Shown: in pieces, positions 9,517 through 19,252 of the stretch | Layout: each line of letters opens with the position of its first letter | Numbering within the stretch: position 1 is the first letter of the stretch | Source of the DNA: Cohnella ginsengisoli | Lineage (GTDB): Bacteria; Bacillota; Bacilli; Paenibacillales; Paenibacillaceae | DNA: 64,000 nt | Direction of reading: 5' to 3' | Assembly: GCF_029525555.1 (NCBI RefSeq) | Contig: NZ_JAPDHZ010000004.1 | Span: 1 to 64,000, forward strand | The notes under the pieces: generated by a model | What the model was told of the DNA's origin: nothing | What the model saw: only the letters and a program-made list of their open reading frames with translations | Databases searched by the model: none | Program-made: the position numbers and the translations under genes

Positions 9517-10545
9517 CCGCCGCAGGCTTCCATGATGAGCGCGTACGAGCGAACCCTGTCGGCGAAATCGTGACCGTACGAAACGATCATGAGCTCGTCC
9601 GCCCCGAACGTCTCGCGCAGTTCGGACAGTCGTCCGCGAACTTGCTCGGGTGCGCCGACGATCATGGCGTGTTCGGAGCCGGGCTCGCTTGACCCTGCCG
9701 GCCGAGACTCGCCGAGCAGGCGATCAGCTTCGTCCGGGCCGGGAATGCCGGCTTCGCCGCGGCCTTGACTGGCCAGCAAGCGCCAAGCCCGCACCCCGCG
9801 GGCGATCGCTTCGGCCCGTTCCTGCGTATCGGCGCATACGGCCGACACGGCCAGGACGACATAGGGGCGCTCGCCGCGCGACCGGTCGAAGCCGCCGCGA
9901 TAGGCGGCGATCGCTTCGCGCGCGTTTTCGCGGTTCATAAAATAGCCGTAAGCATAGCCCGTGCCGTACGCGGCGGCCAGGCTCGCGCTTTTGACGCTCG
10001 TGCCGAGCACCCATGGCGCGGGACCTTCGCCGGAGCCGCTCGTCAGCGGGGTTGCCGAACACGCATTCGCGCCAATCTTTTCCCCGAGCTCCGGATTTTG
10101 CGATCCGGGCTTTTCGCCGTTCAGGTAGCGGACGAGCGCTGCGAAGTCGTCCGGCATCCGGAGCGCGCGCTCCAGGTAATTGTCGGACAGCGCCATGGAA
10201 ATCTCCGCAGGACCGCCGGGCGACCGGGCGACGCCGAGGTCGATCCTTCCCGGGAACAAAGAAGCGAGAAGCCGGAACGTCTCCGCGACCTTGTACGGCT
10301 TGTAGTAAGGCAGCAAAATCGCGCCGGCGCCGAGCCGAATGCGCGTGGTCATGGCGCCGATCATGCCCAGCATGACTTCGGGCGTCGAGCAAGCGAGCCC
10401 CCCCGAGTCCGTGATGCTCGGCCAGCCAGTAGCGCGAATAGCCAAGGCGCTCGCCCGCCTGCGCGAGCGCCGCCGCGGATCGCAGCGCATCGCCCGGGCT
10501 TTGGCCGGCGACGACGGGCGCCTGGTCCAATATGCTTAACTTCAT
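9513..10545 (-). CDS. LLM-class flavin-dependent oxidoreductase (MsnO8-like), frame break
   Basis: Luciferase-like monooxygenase, presumably FMN-dependent, oxidising an unknown small molecule. The start MKLSILDQAPV and the segments YWLAEHHG, GAGAILLPYYKP and GRIDLGVARSPGG are typical of this subgroup. The frame breaks at the C7 run 10398-10404 (G7 on the coding strand). With one base fewer it reads HHGLGGLACSTPEV and gives 343 residues. The ATG has a GGAGGG site. Its stop codon shares the palindrome CTAG (9513-9516) with the stop of the convergent hydrolase. Confidence 0.85.
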
Positions 10546-10684
10546 GCAGAACCCTCCGATCTATCCTCCTAGTATACCGCAGCGCCTGTAAATAGGCGTT
10601 CACATTCCGAATCCCTTCTGATAGCATGGAAGTATTCGTCCGGCGGATGCCGGAACAGCTTGCACCCAGAAAGAGGGAGAACGA

Positions 10685-13061
10685 ATGTCACGCATGAAAA
10701 TAGACGGGTCGCGCACGCTTTGGTACGAGCGTCCTGCCCTGGATTGGAACGAAGCGCTTCCCGTCGGTAACGGACGCATCGGCGCGATGGTGTTCGGGGA
10801 TCCGCGGCGCGAGCGGATGATGCTGAACGAAGACACGCTCTGGTCGGGCGAGCCGGCGGATACGAACAATCACGGCGCGTTGCCCCATCTGGCGCGCTGC
10901 CGGGAGCTGATCGCCGAAGGGAAGTATTGGGAAGCGCAGCAGCTCGCCGAAGCGAATATGCTCAGCGTCGATACGGAAGCCTATCAGCCGCTGGGCACCC
11001 TGCTCGTCGACGTGGAGGCGCTCCGCCCCGAAGCGCCTTCGGGATACGTCCGGCAGCTGGATCTCTCGCGCGCGTTGCACACCGTCTCCTACGAGGAGGA
11101 CGGCGTCGTCTTTACGCGGGAAGCGTTCGTGTCTGCGGCCGAGCAGGCGCTGGCCGTGAGATTGACGGCGAACAGGGCCGGCGCGCTGAGCTTCACGGCT
11201 TCGCTTGAGAGTCCGCATCCTGCGGAGACGTCGGCATGGGATGGGGCCTTGGTCATGAGCGGCCGCGCGCCCGTATCCATCGATCCGGCGGTAATCTATG
11301 CGCCGGGTCGGGGGGCCGCGTTCGCCGCGGCCCTGCGCGCGGTGGATACGGACGGCCGGATAGAGACGCTCGAGGACGGCCGGGTGCGCGTCTCCGGCGC
11401 GTCGCGGGCAACGCTGCTGCTGACGGCGGCCACGAGCTTCGCCGGGTACGACAGCGATCCCGCCGGGGGACCGGATCCTGTCCCGCGCTGCATGCAGGAC
11501 CTCGCGGACGCCTCGCTGGCGCCGTACGATACGCTGATCGAACGGCATACGGATTCGTACCGCGCCTTCTTTGACCGCACCGACCTGCGGCTTGCTGCCG
11601 GAGGCGAGGAGGGGCTGGCGGCGCTGCCGACCGACGAGCGGCTGGCGCGCGTAGGACAAGGAGGCGCCGATACGGGGCTGGCTGAGCTGTACTTTCATTA
11701 CGCCAAGTATTTGCTCATCTCCAGCTCGCGTCCCGGCACGCAGGCAGCCAATCTTCAAGGCATCTGGAATCATCATCTGACGCCGCCGTGGCGCAGCAAT
11801 TATACGATCAACATCAACACGCAAATGAACTATTGGCCGGCCGAGGCGCTCGATCTCCACGAATTGGCCGAGCCGCTGTACGATTTGATCGGCGAGCTTA
11901 GCGTCAAGGGCAAGGAGACGGCGCGAATCCATTACGGCGCCCGGGGCTGGACGTCTCATCACAACACGGACATCTGGCGCAGGGCAAATCCCGTGACCGG
12001 CTCCGCCAGCTGGTCGTTCTGGCCGATGAGCGCCGCCTGGCTGTGCAGGCATCTGTGGGAGCGATACCTGTACGGCGGCGACCGCGCCGAGCTGGCAGAG
12101 CGGTTCTACCCGATCATGAGGGAGGCGGCGCGCTTCGCGCTCGACTGGCTCGTGCCGGACGGCTCCGGACGGCTCGTCACCTCGCCCGCGTCGACGCCGG
12201 AAAATTTGTTCCTCGACGAGCAGGGACGAAAATGCTCCCTTTCCGCGGGTACGACGATGGATCTCTCCATTCTGTCCGAGCTGCTGCGGAGCGTGATCGA
12301 CGCCGGCATCGAGCTCGGCCTGGACGAAGCGTGGAGGCCCGAGCTGCAGGACGCGCTTGACCGAATCGAACCGTTCCGGATCGGCAACAAGGGCCAGCTG
12401 CTCGAATGGTCGGAGGAATTCGAGGAGGAGTCTCCCGGCCATCGGCACTTTTCCCATCTGTACGGCATGTACCCCGCCGAGCAGATCGACCTCGTTCGCA
12501 CGCCGGAGCTGGCCGCGGCCGTACGTCGCAGCCTTGAGCTTCGCCTCGCGGCCGGCAGCGGACATACGGGCTGGAGCTGCGCTTGGCTCGTCAATATGTG
12601 GGCGAGGCTGGGCAACGGCGACGAGGCGCACCGCTACGTCGCGCAGTTGCTCGCGAAGTCCACGTATCCGAACCTGCTGGACGCGCATCCGCCTTTTCAG
12701 ATCGACGGCAATTTCGGCGGCGCGGCAGGAATCGCCGAGATGCTGATGCAGAGCCATGCGGGCGAGCTTCGGATTTTGCCTGCGCTGCCCGCGGCTTGGC
12801 CGGAAGGCAGCGTGCGCGGACTGCGCGCCCGGGGCGGTTACCGCGTCGATATCGATTGGCGCGGCGGCGATTGGACCGAGATCCGCATCGCGGCCGAGCG
12901 TGACGGATACTGCGCGGTGCGGCTCGCGGGGGAGCGAAGCGGTCGCGATCGAAGACGGGGACGGCCGGGCGGTGCCGTTTGGGACGGATGACGGCCGCTT
13001 GACGTTCCTCGCGGTCGCAGGTCAAGCGTTCAAGCTGAACAAGGCCGCCCTTGGGCGTTAA
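10685..13061 (+). CDS. GH95 alpha-L-fucosidase, frame break near C-terminus
   Basis: Glycoside hydrolase family 95 (1,2-alpha-L-fucosidase or related alpha-L-galactosidase), releasing fucose from glycans by an inverting mechanism. The N-terminal sandwich starts with WNEALPVGNGRIGAMVFG. The (alpha/alpha)6 barrel has INTQMNYWPAE (the catalytic Asn pair), HHNTDIW and QIDGNFGGAAG (catalytic Asp). No signal peptide is seen, so it acts in the cytoplasm on imported oligosaccharides. The frame breaks at the G5 run 12928-12932. Removing one G gives LAGSEAVAIEDGDG and a TAA at 13059-13061 (791 residues, near the normal length). The AAAGAGGGAGAA ribosome site precedes the ATG, and the next gene starts 21 bases later. 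Confidence 0.9.
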
Positions 13062-13082
13062 GATGGACAGGAGAGGATCGAA

Positions 13083-14289
13083 ATGAACCGATTTGACAAA
13101 AAGGTGGAGCTTCGGCTCCCGGACTCCTTGAAATGGTCGGGCGTAGATCGCCTGTTCAAGGGTGAAGATCTGCTGCCGCTGTGGGTCGCTGACATGGACT
13201 TCGAGGCGCCGGCGCCCGTGTTGGAGGCGATCCGCCGCCGGGTCGACGCGGGGCTGCTCACCTATACCGAGCTGCCCTCGTCGCTGTTCGAGGCGGTAGC
13301 CGGCTGGCTGGACCGGAGATTCCATTGGAAGGTCGATACGAGCGACCTGCTGTTCGCGCCGGGCGTCGTCACGCTGCTGAAGGCAGCCGTTCGCGCTTTC
13401 ACGCAGCCGGGAGATCGCGTGATCGTTCAGCCGCCGGTCTACGGGCCTTTCGGCGAGGCGGTGACCGGCCAAGGGCGGGAGCTGGCGCTGAATCCGCTGA
13501 AGGTCGAACAAGGAAAATACACGATGGATTTTGAAGATCTGGAGGCCAAGCTGCGGCTCACGGGGGCGAAGCTGCTGCTGCTGTGCAGTCCGCACAATCC
13601 GACCGGGCGCGTATGGGAAAAGGCGGAGCTGAACCGGCTCGCGGCGCTCTGCAGCGCCTACGGCGTGACGGTCGCTTCCGACGAGATCCATTCGGACCTG
13701 ATCTTGACGGGGGTTCATACGCCGATCGCGTCGCTGCCGGGCATGGCGGAGCGTACCGTTACGTTTATCGCGCCGAGCAAGACGTTTAATCTGGCGGGAT
13801 TGCATACGTCGTTCGCCGTGGCGACCGACGAGACGTTAAGAAAAGGGCTCGATCAAGCGCTTGGCCACCGGGGGGCCGAACCCGTTGTCGATCGCGGGGG
13901 CGGAGGCGGCTTACCGGGAAGGAGAAGAATGGCTGGAGGCTTGCCTGACGTATTTGCGCGGCAATGCGTCTTTCGCGGCCGCTTATTTGGCCGAGCGGCT
14001 GCCGGAGGCGATCGTCTACGTGCCCGAAGCGACTTACCTGCTGTGGGTCGACCTGCGCCCGTTCGGTTTAAGCCAAACCGAGCTCGGCGACCTTCTGGTC
14101 AAGGAAGCGCGCGTCGCCGTGAGCGGCGGCGGCGCCTTCGTGAGCGAGGGAGAAGGACGCGTCCGCATTAACCTGGCGACCCGTCGCGAGATTTTGGAGG
14201 AGGGGCTGAGCCGGATCGCCCAAGCGCTCGGCAGCGTCCGATCGTCCGGCGGAGCCAAGGGCGGCGATACGGAAGCAGGCGAAGGCTAG
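13083..14289 (+). CDS. PLP-dependent aminotransferase/C-S lyase, MalY/PatB type, frame break
   Basis: Fold-type I PLP enzyme of the MalY/PatB branch, typically a cystathionine beta-lyase. Visible are the N-terminal WVADMDFEAP, CSPHNPTGRVW, ASDEIHSDLIL (cofactor Asp) and the Schiff-base K233 in PSKTFNLAGLH. The frame breaks in the G6 run 13870-13875. With one G removed it reads RGPNPLSIAGAEAAYREGEEW and gives 401 residues, the usual length. The last 20 residues are low-complexity. It lies 21 bases after the GH95 gene with GGAGAGG as ribosome site, so the two are probably co-transcribed, although their functions are not obviously linked. Confidence 0.88.
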
Positions 14290-15104
14290 AGCTCTTCGCC
14301 GTTCCAGCTGGCCCTGCGGATCTCCGACGGGGTGCGTCCGGTTATCTGCTTGAGCGTACGCGAAAAATGATGGGGCGTCTTGAACCCGCACTGCCGCGCG
14401 ATCTCCGCGGCGGGCAGCCCCGTATGCTCGAGCAGCTCCACCGCACGCTCGGACCGGTATCGCCACACGTAATGGATCGGCGTCTCTTGCTCGTACTTGT
14501 TGAATAATCGCACCAGATGCTCGGGCGTCACGCCGGCTTCCCAAGCCAGATCGCTCAGCTTGATCTCCCTGCCGTAATGCGAGCGGATCCAGGCCAGCGC
14601 CCGTTCCACGGCTGGCGAGGCAGGCGAAGCGTCGATTCCTTCCGCAGTCATGCCGTCCGCGTCGGGCTGAAGCCGGAGCACGGCCGCGCCCAGGCTTCGC
14701 ATGATCGCGCCGTCGCTCGGCAGCTCGTTCTGCACGGTCAAGATGAGCTCGACGAGCTTGTTCATTTCCGGCGATACGGGCCATACGCCGGGAGGCTCGG
14801 CGGCTTCTTCGCCGTGGAGCGAGCGCTTGTCGATCTGAACGGCGACCCAATTGTGCCGCGTTACGTCGTTGCCGGTTATATCAAAGGACTCTACGTGTCC
14901 CGGTTTCAACAGTATGGCTTGTCCGGCTTTGACCTGCCGGGGCGCGCCGTCGATGGTGACGCGCATCTCGCCCGCGTCCAGCAGCAAAAGCTCAAAATCG
15001 CGCTGCCTGCGCGGCCCGAACCGGCCTCCCGACGCATAAGTGGCCGATCCGGCAACCGCCGATTTGACCGCCTCGAAGGGAACTTGAGACCTGCTTGACG
15101 CCAC
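14286..15104 (-). CDS. AraC-family transcriptional regulator, 272 aa
   Basis: One-component sugar-responsive type regulator. An N-terminal cupin-like ligand domain (FELLLLDAGEMRVTIDG) is followed by a full two-helix-turn-helix AraC domain in the last 100 residues (IKLSDLAWEAGVTPEHLVRL and LPAAEIARQCGFKTPHHFSR). The GTG at 15104 is preferred as start because GGAGG lies eight bases upstream; an ATG at 15161 would put that site inside the gene. It is convergent with the PatB-type gene, sharing CTAG at 14286-14289 for both stops. It may control the GH95 cluster but the sequence does not prove it. Confidence 0.85.
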   Translation of the reverse strand: MASSRSQVPFEAVKSAVAGSATYASGGRFGPRRQRDFELLLLDAGEMRVTIDGAPRQVKAGQAILLKPGHVESFDITGNDVTRHNWVAVQIDKRSLHGEEAAEPPGVWPVSPEMNKLVELILTVQNELPSDGAIMRSLGAAVLRLQPDADGMTAEGIDASPASPAVERALAWIRSHYGREIKLSDLAWEAGVTPEHLVRLFNKYEQETPIHYVWRYRSERAVELLEHTGLPAAEIARQCGFKTPHHFSRTLKQITGRTPSEIRRASWNGEEL

Positions 15105-15195
15105 TCGCATAACCTCCATTTGCTGCGATGCGCAGCCTTCTTCGCTGTTTAGTACATACACGCCAGACGGCCATGTGAATCGCCGTCGCGCGCAA

Positions 15196-15237
15196 AAAAA
15201 CGGCCGCGCCGTCCGATAGGGACGGCGCGGCCGTTTT
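15196..15237. terminator. Bidirectional terminator
   Basis: AAAACGGCCGCGCCGTCC and GGACGGCGCGGCCGTTTT form an almost perfect 18-base-pair stem with A and T tracts on the two sides. It ends the mqnB-mqnD operon on the minus strand. Confidence 0.9.
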
Positions 15238-15256
15238 GGCGCGGGTTAGTCGGAGA

Positions 15257-16123
15257 TTAGCGAACGTTCATGCCGCTCCGCAGACGAAGCGACGCGACGC
15301 GCGCTTCTGGCACGAGTCCTTCCGCGGCAGCGCGGCCGAGGAGCGCGTCGACGGCGGCGAAGCCGTCCTCGCCCAGATCGCGGGTGAAGCCGTTCACGTA
15401 CAGGTCGATATGCGACTTGGCCACCTCCGGCGACAGCTCCTGCGCGTGCGACATGACATATTCGCGGGAAGCCTCGGGATTATCCCAGGCATAGTCGACG
15501 GAAGCGCGGATCCAGCCGGCCACCGCCTCCAGATCGAGCGAGCGCTTCGCGACGATGGCGCCGAGCGGAATCGGCAGGCCGGTATCCTGTTCCCACCAGC
15601 TGCCCAGATCCTGCAGCATCGCGAGGCCGTACTGCTTGTAAGTGAAGCGGGCTTCGTGGATGACGAGGCCGGCGTCGATCTCGCCGCGCTGCACGGCGGG
15701 CATGATCTGATGAAAAGGCATGACGATGATCCGTCCGACGCCGCCCGGGACGTTCTGCGCTGCCCAGAGCCTGAACAGCAAGTAAGCGGTCGAGCGTTCG
15801 CTCGGCACGGCCACCGTCTTGCCCGAGAGCAAGGCGGGGTCGGACTGTCCGGCCGTCGGCCCCCCGGCGGTGAGCACGAGCGGTCCGCAGCCGCGGCCGA
15901 GCGCGCCGCCGCAAGGCAGGAGCGCATAGTCCGGATGCGTCCATGGCAGGGCCGCGTAGGAGATCTTCATGACCTCCGGGCCGTCCGTGCCTTCGGACAG
16001 GCCGTTGGTGATATCGATATCGGCATACGTCACGTCCAGGCGGGGCGCGCCAGGTATCAGGCTTGCCGACCAGGCATGGAATATGAACGTATCGTTAGGA
16101 CAAGGGGAATACGCGATTTTCAT
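15257..16123 (-). CDS. mqnD: 1,4-dihydroxy-6-naphthoate synthase MqnD, 288 aa
   Basis: Converts cyclic dehypoxanthine futalosine to 1,4-dihydroxy-6-naphthoate in the futalosine route to menaquinone. The N-terminal YSPCPNDTFIFHAW is the family signature, with VPSERSTAYLLFRLW and a likely catalytic His in GLVIHEARFTY. It has a periplasmic-binding-protein-like fold but no signal peptide. The ATG overlaps the stop of mqnB by one base (TAATG), so translation is coupled. The other futalosine genes (mqnA, mqnC) are not in the window. Confidence 0.95.
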   Translation of the reverse strand: MKIAYSPCPNDTFIFHAWSASLIPGAPRLDVTYADIDITNGLSEGTDGPEVMKISYAALPWTHPDYALLPCGGALGRGCGPLVLTAGGPTAGQSDPALLSGKTVAVPSERSTAYLLFRLWAAQNVPGGVGRIIVMPFHQIMPAVQRGEIDAGLVIHEARFTYKQYGLAMLQDLGSWWEQDTGLPIPLGAIVAKRSLDLEAVAGWIRASVDYAWDNPEASREYVMSHAQELSPEVAKSHIDLYVNGFTRDLGEDGFAAVDALLGRAAAEGLVPEARVASLRLRSGMNVR

Positions 16124-16815
16124 TAAAGCTCAACCTCCTTCAAAATGGCGAACGCGGCGGACAGCGCCGATAGCGCGTCGCCGATCCGCCAAGCGTCGCG
16201 ATCCCGCGGACCGACCGCGTTCGAGATCGCGCGCAATTCGATAAACGGCTTGTCCGCATCGGACGCGGCGACGGCCACGCCGTAGCCCTCCATGCCCTCC
16301 GCCACCGCGCCGGGCACGCGCGCCGCGCGCAGCGCCGCGGTGGCGGCCGTGCCCGTGGCCGTCGAAGCGGTCACGATCGGACCGGCGGCCGCGACCAGCC
16401 CGGCCCTGTTCAGCGCCTGCAGCAGCGCTTCTGCGAGCGAAGCGTCCGCCGCGATGCCCGAAGCGCCGAAGCCGAGCTCGTCGACCGAGGCGAAGCCGTC
16501 CGCCGTCTCAACGCCGAGGTCGGCGGCGACCGAGGCGGTGCCGATCGCGAGCGTGCCCACGGGGGCTAGCTCGGGATACCCTCCGGCAATGCCGGCGCTG
16601 ACGACGAGCGTCCACGCCTCGCCGCCTGCGAGCGCGGCGGCCGTGCGTGCGGCCGCGCTCGCGGGCCCGACGCCGCACAGGCGCACGTCGAAGCGGCCGT
16701 CGCCGTCCAAGCCGCGGAGCACCGCGTCCCGTTCCGCTTCAACCGCGGTCATCACGAGGACGCGGGCTTCGGAAGGGAGTCCCGTCTTACCGGGGCTTCC
16801 CGTTAATTCCGTCAT
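16123..16815 (-). CDS. mqnB: Futalosine hydrolase MqnB, 230 aa
   Basis: Nucleosidase that removes hypoxanthine from futalosine to give dehypoxanthine futalosine in menaquinone synthesis. It shows the nucleoside-phosphorylase-like fold: VLVMTAVEAERDA at the N-terminus, SAGIAGGYPELAPVG for the phosphate/ribose pocket, and the purine/ribose site VAEGMEGYGVA with catalytic Glu and Asp (PRDRDAW). It is translated just ahead of mqnD in a two-gene unit. Adjacent MqnB and MqnD is strong evidence that this organism makes menaquinone by the futalosine route. Confidence 0.93.
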   Translation of the reverse strand: MTELTGSPGKTGLPSEARVLVMTAVEAERDAVLRGLDGDGRFDVRLCGVGPASAAARTAAALAGGEAWTLVVSAGIAGGYPELAPVGTLAIGTASVAADLGVETADGFASVDELGFGASGIAADASLAEALLQALNRAGLVAAAGPIVTASTATGTAATAALRAARVPGAVAEGMEGYGVAVAASDADKPFIELRAISNAVGPRDRDAWRIGDALSALSAAFAILKEVEL

Positions 16816-16930
16816 TCATTTCATCTCCATTTCGTCCCATATCGTTCATGTCCCGTCACGGAGGCATCGTTCTATTTTACCGCAGTTGCCAGCGGCAGTG
16901 AAGGGACGGACGGGACAGTCCGGCCAGGCG

Positions 16931-16969
16931 AAAAAAACAGCCCCGCCGGCGAGGACCGGCGGGACTGTC
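16931..16969 (-). terminator. Terminator of the ThuA-like gene
   Basis: On the minus strand ACAGTCCCGCCGG and CCGGCGGGGCTGT pair around a short loop and run into seven T residues. Confidence 0.85.
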
Positions 16970-16987
16970 TAAACGCGTATTGACGGA

Positions 16988-17725
16988 TCAGGACTTCGGC
17001 TTGATCGCTTCGAGCGGCTTATGGTTGCCGTACTTCGGATATTCGCGCGTCGAAGGCGCTGCCCACTTGGCGGCATTGCTAAGGACGCGGCGAACCTGCT
17101 CGTTGTAGTAGGTCGGATACGTCTCGTGCCCGGGGCGGAAATAAAAGATCTTGCCCTGGCCGCGATGGAACGTGCAGCCGCTGCGGAACACTTCGCCGCC
17201 TTCGAACCAGCTCACCATGACCAACTCGTCCGGCGCCGGGATGTCGAAGTGCTCGCCGTACATTTCCTCCGCTTCGATGTCGATGTATTCGCCGATGCCT
17301 TCGGCGATCGGATGGTTCGGCGCCACGACCCAGATGCGTTCCTTCTCGTCGGCTTCGCGCCATTTAAGGTCACAGGACGTGCCCATCAGCTTCTTGAAGA
17401 TCTTGGAGAAGTGACCCGAGTGAAGAACGATGAGTCCCATGCCGCGAAGAACCCGGGCGTGAACGCGATCGACGATCTCGTCCCTGACGTCGCCGTGCGC
17501 CATATGGCCCCACCAGAACAGCACGTCCGTCTCGCTGAGCACTTGCTCGGACAATCCGTGCTCCTCGTCGTCGTCGAGCGTCGCGTAGCGAACCTCGAAT
17601 TCGTCCGTGCCGAGTCCTTGCCCGATCGCTGCATGAATGCCTTCGGGATACACCTCGCGTACTTTTTCGTGCGTTTTTTCGTGGCGGTGTTCGTTCCATA
17701 CGGTGACTCTAATGCGCTGTGCCAT
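16988..17725 (-). CDS. ThuA-domain protein, 245 aa
   Basis: Member of the ThuA (trehalose utilisation) family, with a class-I glutamine-amidotransferase-like fold. The segments RVTVWNEHRHE, DVLFWWGHMAHG and MGLIVLHSGHFSK are characteristic, as is the late FYFRPGHETYPTY. The biochemical role of the family is unsettled, though it is often encoded with sugar catabolic genes and sugar-responsive regulators. No signal peptide. It is divergent from the AraC-type gene at 17882, with a 156-base shared promoter region, which suggests that regulator controls it. Confidence 0.88.
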   Translation of the reverse strand: MAQRIRVTVWNEHRHEKTHEKVREVYPEGIHAAIGQGLGTDEFEVRYATLDDDEEHGLSEQVLSETDVLFWWGHMAHGDVRDEIVDRVHARVLRGMGLIVLHSGHFSKIFKKLMGTSCDLKWREADEKERIWVVAPNHPIAEGIGEYIDIEAEEMYGEHFDIPAPDELVMVSWFEGGEVFRSGCTFHRGQGKIFYFRPGHETYPTYYNEQVRRVLSNAAKWAAPSTREYPKYGNHKPLEAIKPKS

Positions 17726-17881
17726 TTAGCTGCAGCCTCCCGATCGTCGTTTTATTGTTTATGCTTTCTTGTTATCAGTATAGACAATCGGTGCTTGCCG
17801 GAATATGTCTGATCTTAATTCATTTGTATTCAAAAGTGTTATACTGCTTAATGAAGCTACTAAAGAGGTGAACGATCGAGT

Positions 17882-18782
17882 ATGCCCAACGCCATCGATA
17901 CGCACGTCGACGCGGTGAACGAAAAAGTCGTATACCAGAATCCGCTGCTGTTCCTCAAAGTATGGGAGCTCGAAGGCTTCGAGCGGGTTCGCAGGGCGAC
18001 CGACGCCTGGCATTGGCATTATCATAAAGAAGTGGAGTTTCTGGCGATCTTCGAGGGCGGTCTCGAGGTCCAGACGATGACTTCGTTGACGACGCTCGGT
18101 CCGGGAGACGTCATGGTCATCGGCTCGTCCCGTCCGCACCGGACGTGGAGCCTGAACGGCAAGCCTACGCGTTATCTCGTTTTCCAGGTGGATCTCGTGC
18201 GGCATTTCGACCAGAGCATCCTGCCTTATCTGCATCATTTCTCGGAGCTGACCAGTCCGCTCGAGGATCTGAACTACATATTTGAAGCGAGTCCTACCGC
18301 GAGAAACGAGGCCCATGCGCTGATCACGGAGATTTACGACGAGACGTACAGAGGGAGAGCCGGCTACGAGATCGCCGTCAGCGCCTCGATCAAGCGCTTG
18401 CTGCTGCTGCTGCTCCGGGGCGACGACCGCGGCGTGCTGCGAGGCACCGAAGAAGCCGGCATCGCGCGGATGAGGCCGGTGCTGGATTACGTGGAGGGCC
18501 GTCTCGGGGAGAAGATCGCGGTGGACGACGTGCGCCGCTTGCTGGGCATGAGCTACCACCACTTCATCAAGACGTTCAAGCGGACCATGGGCATCCCGTT
18601 CGTCGACTATGTCAATTACAACCGGATCAAAAAAGGCGGAACGCCTGCTGCTCACGACCGACTTGAGCATCATGGAGGTCAGCTTCGAGGTGGGTATCTG
18701 GAACATGGCGCAGTTCTACAAATTGTTCAAGCGGCACAATCAGCATTCGCCCAAAGAGTTCAGGCAGCGGATGCGCAATTGA
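17882..18782 (+). CDS. AraC-family regulator divergent from ThuA gene (frame break)
   Basis: Regulator with an N-terminal cupin domain (WHWHYHKEVEFLAIFEGG) and a C-terminal AraC DNA-binding domain. The second helix-turn-helix is reached only if the A6 run at 18629-18634 is read as A5. It then gives RIKKAERLLLTTDLSI and WNMAQFYKLFKRH, with a TGA at 18780-18782 and 299 residues. As sequenced the frame drifts to an unrelated 66-residue tail. GAGGTGAACG upstream of the ATG is the ribosome site. It probably senses a sugar and acts on the divergent ThuA gene. Confidence 0.83.
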
Positions 18783-18846
18783 CGGCGAAAATCCGAAAAC
18801 AATCCCTTGACAAATCGGACGGGATGTTACCCTATATGTAGTAGGA

Positions 18847-18885
18847 GCGGGCCGACGCCAGCAATTGTCTGCCCGCCGTTTTTTT
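18847..18885 (+). terminator. Terminator of the AraC-family gene
   Basis: A GCGGGC/GCCCGC stem with an 18-base loop is followed by CGTTTTTTT, 65 bases after the AraC stop. Confidence 0.6.
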
Positions 18886-18976
18886 GCGGATCGACTGCAA
18901 TCGACCTGAGCCCTTGCGTGGCGCGGGTTTTGCGAATTCCTGCCTGCATCTCATAAATTTTAGGCCGCTCCATGGA

Positions 18977-19003
18977 TTGACAGCCACAATATATTGATAT
19001 AAA
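18977..19003 (+). promoter_or_regulatory. Likely nrd promoter with NrdR-like box
   Basis: TTGACA at 18977-18982 is followed at 15-17 bases by TATAAA/TAAATT as possible -10. Between them, 18984-18999 reads CCACAATATATTGATA, matching about 12 of 16 positions of the NrdR box. NrdR represses ribonucleotide-reductase genes when ATP/dATP is plentiful. Only one box is clear, whereas NrdR sites usually occur in pairs. Confidence 0.45.
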
Positions 19004-19009
19004 TTTATA

Positions 19010-19238
19010 AATGTCCTCAACATATCGGTTTAAACTCCGCGGCTCTTGGTTAAGAGACGGTAGCGGAAAATGACGATAGGTTGACCCGGCAAGCCAATGC
19101 CGGCGGTGCAAACAACAGGATATTCGGCGGGTTTTCGACAGCTGCATTGCAGCATAAGCGAAAGCTTTTTCGTGATGCCCGAACAACGGATTTCTGCGCG
19201 CCAATTCTTCAAATATATTACATATTTTGAATTTTTCA
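19010..19238 (+). promoter_or_regulatory. Structured 5' leader of nrdIEF, class unknown
   Basis: About 230 bases separate the likely promoter from the nrdI ribosome site. They hold several hairpins: CCGC...GCGG enclosing CTCTTGGTTAAGAG, then CCGGC-N8-GCCGG, then GCTGCATTGCAGC, then AAGCGAAAGCTTTTT. Known riboswitch cores (cobalamin, c-di-GMP, THF, ydaO) were looked for and do not fit. It could be a regulatory RNA or simply a structured untranslated leader. Confidence 0.35.
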
Positions 19239-19252
19239 GGAGGTATTGCGCC

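Noticed and set aside
10688..12757. Open antisense frame of 689 codons across the GH95 gene
   Set aside because: It is a shadow caused by high GC and lack of stops opposite a real gene; the sense strand has full GH95 motifs and a ribosome site.
19010..19238. Cobalamin, c-di-GMP, THF or c-di-AMP riboswitch in the nrdI leader
   Set aside because: Conserved core sequences of those classes are absent or in the wrong order.
19097..19252. N-terminal extension of nrdI
   Set aside because: In frame but it would bypass the strong GGAGGT site directly ahead of the ATG at 19253, and NrdI proteins begin there.
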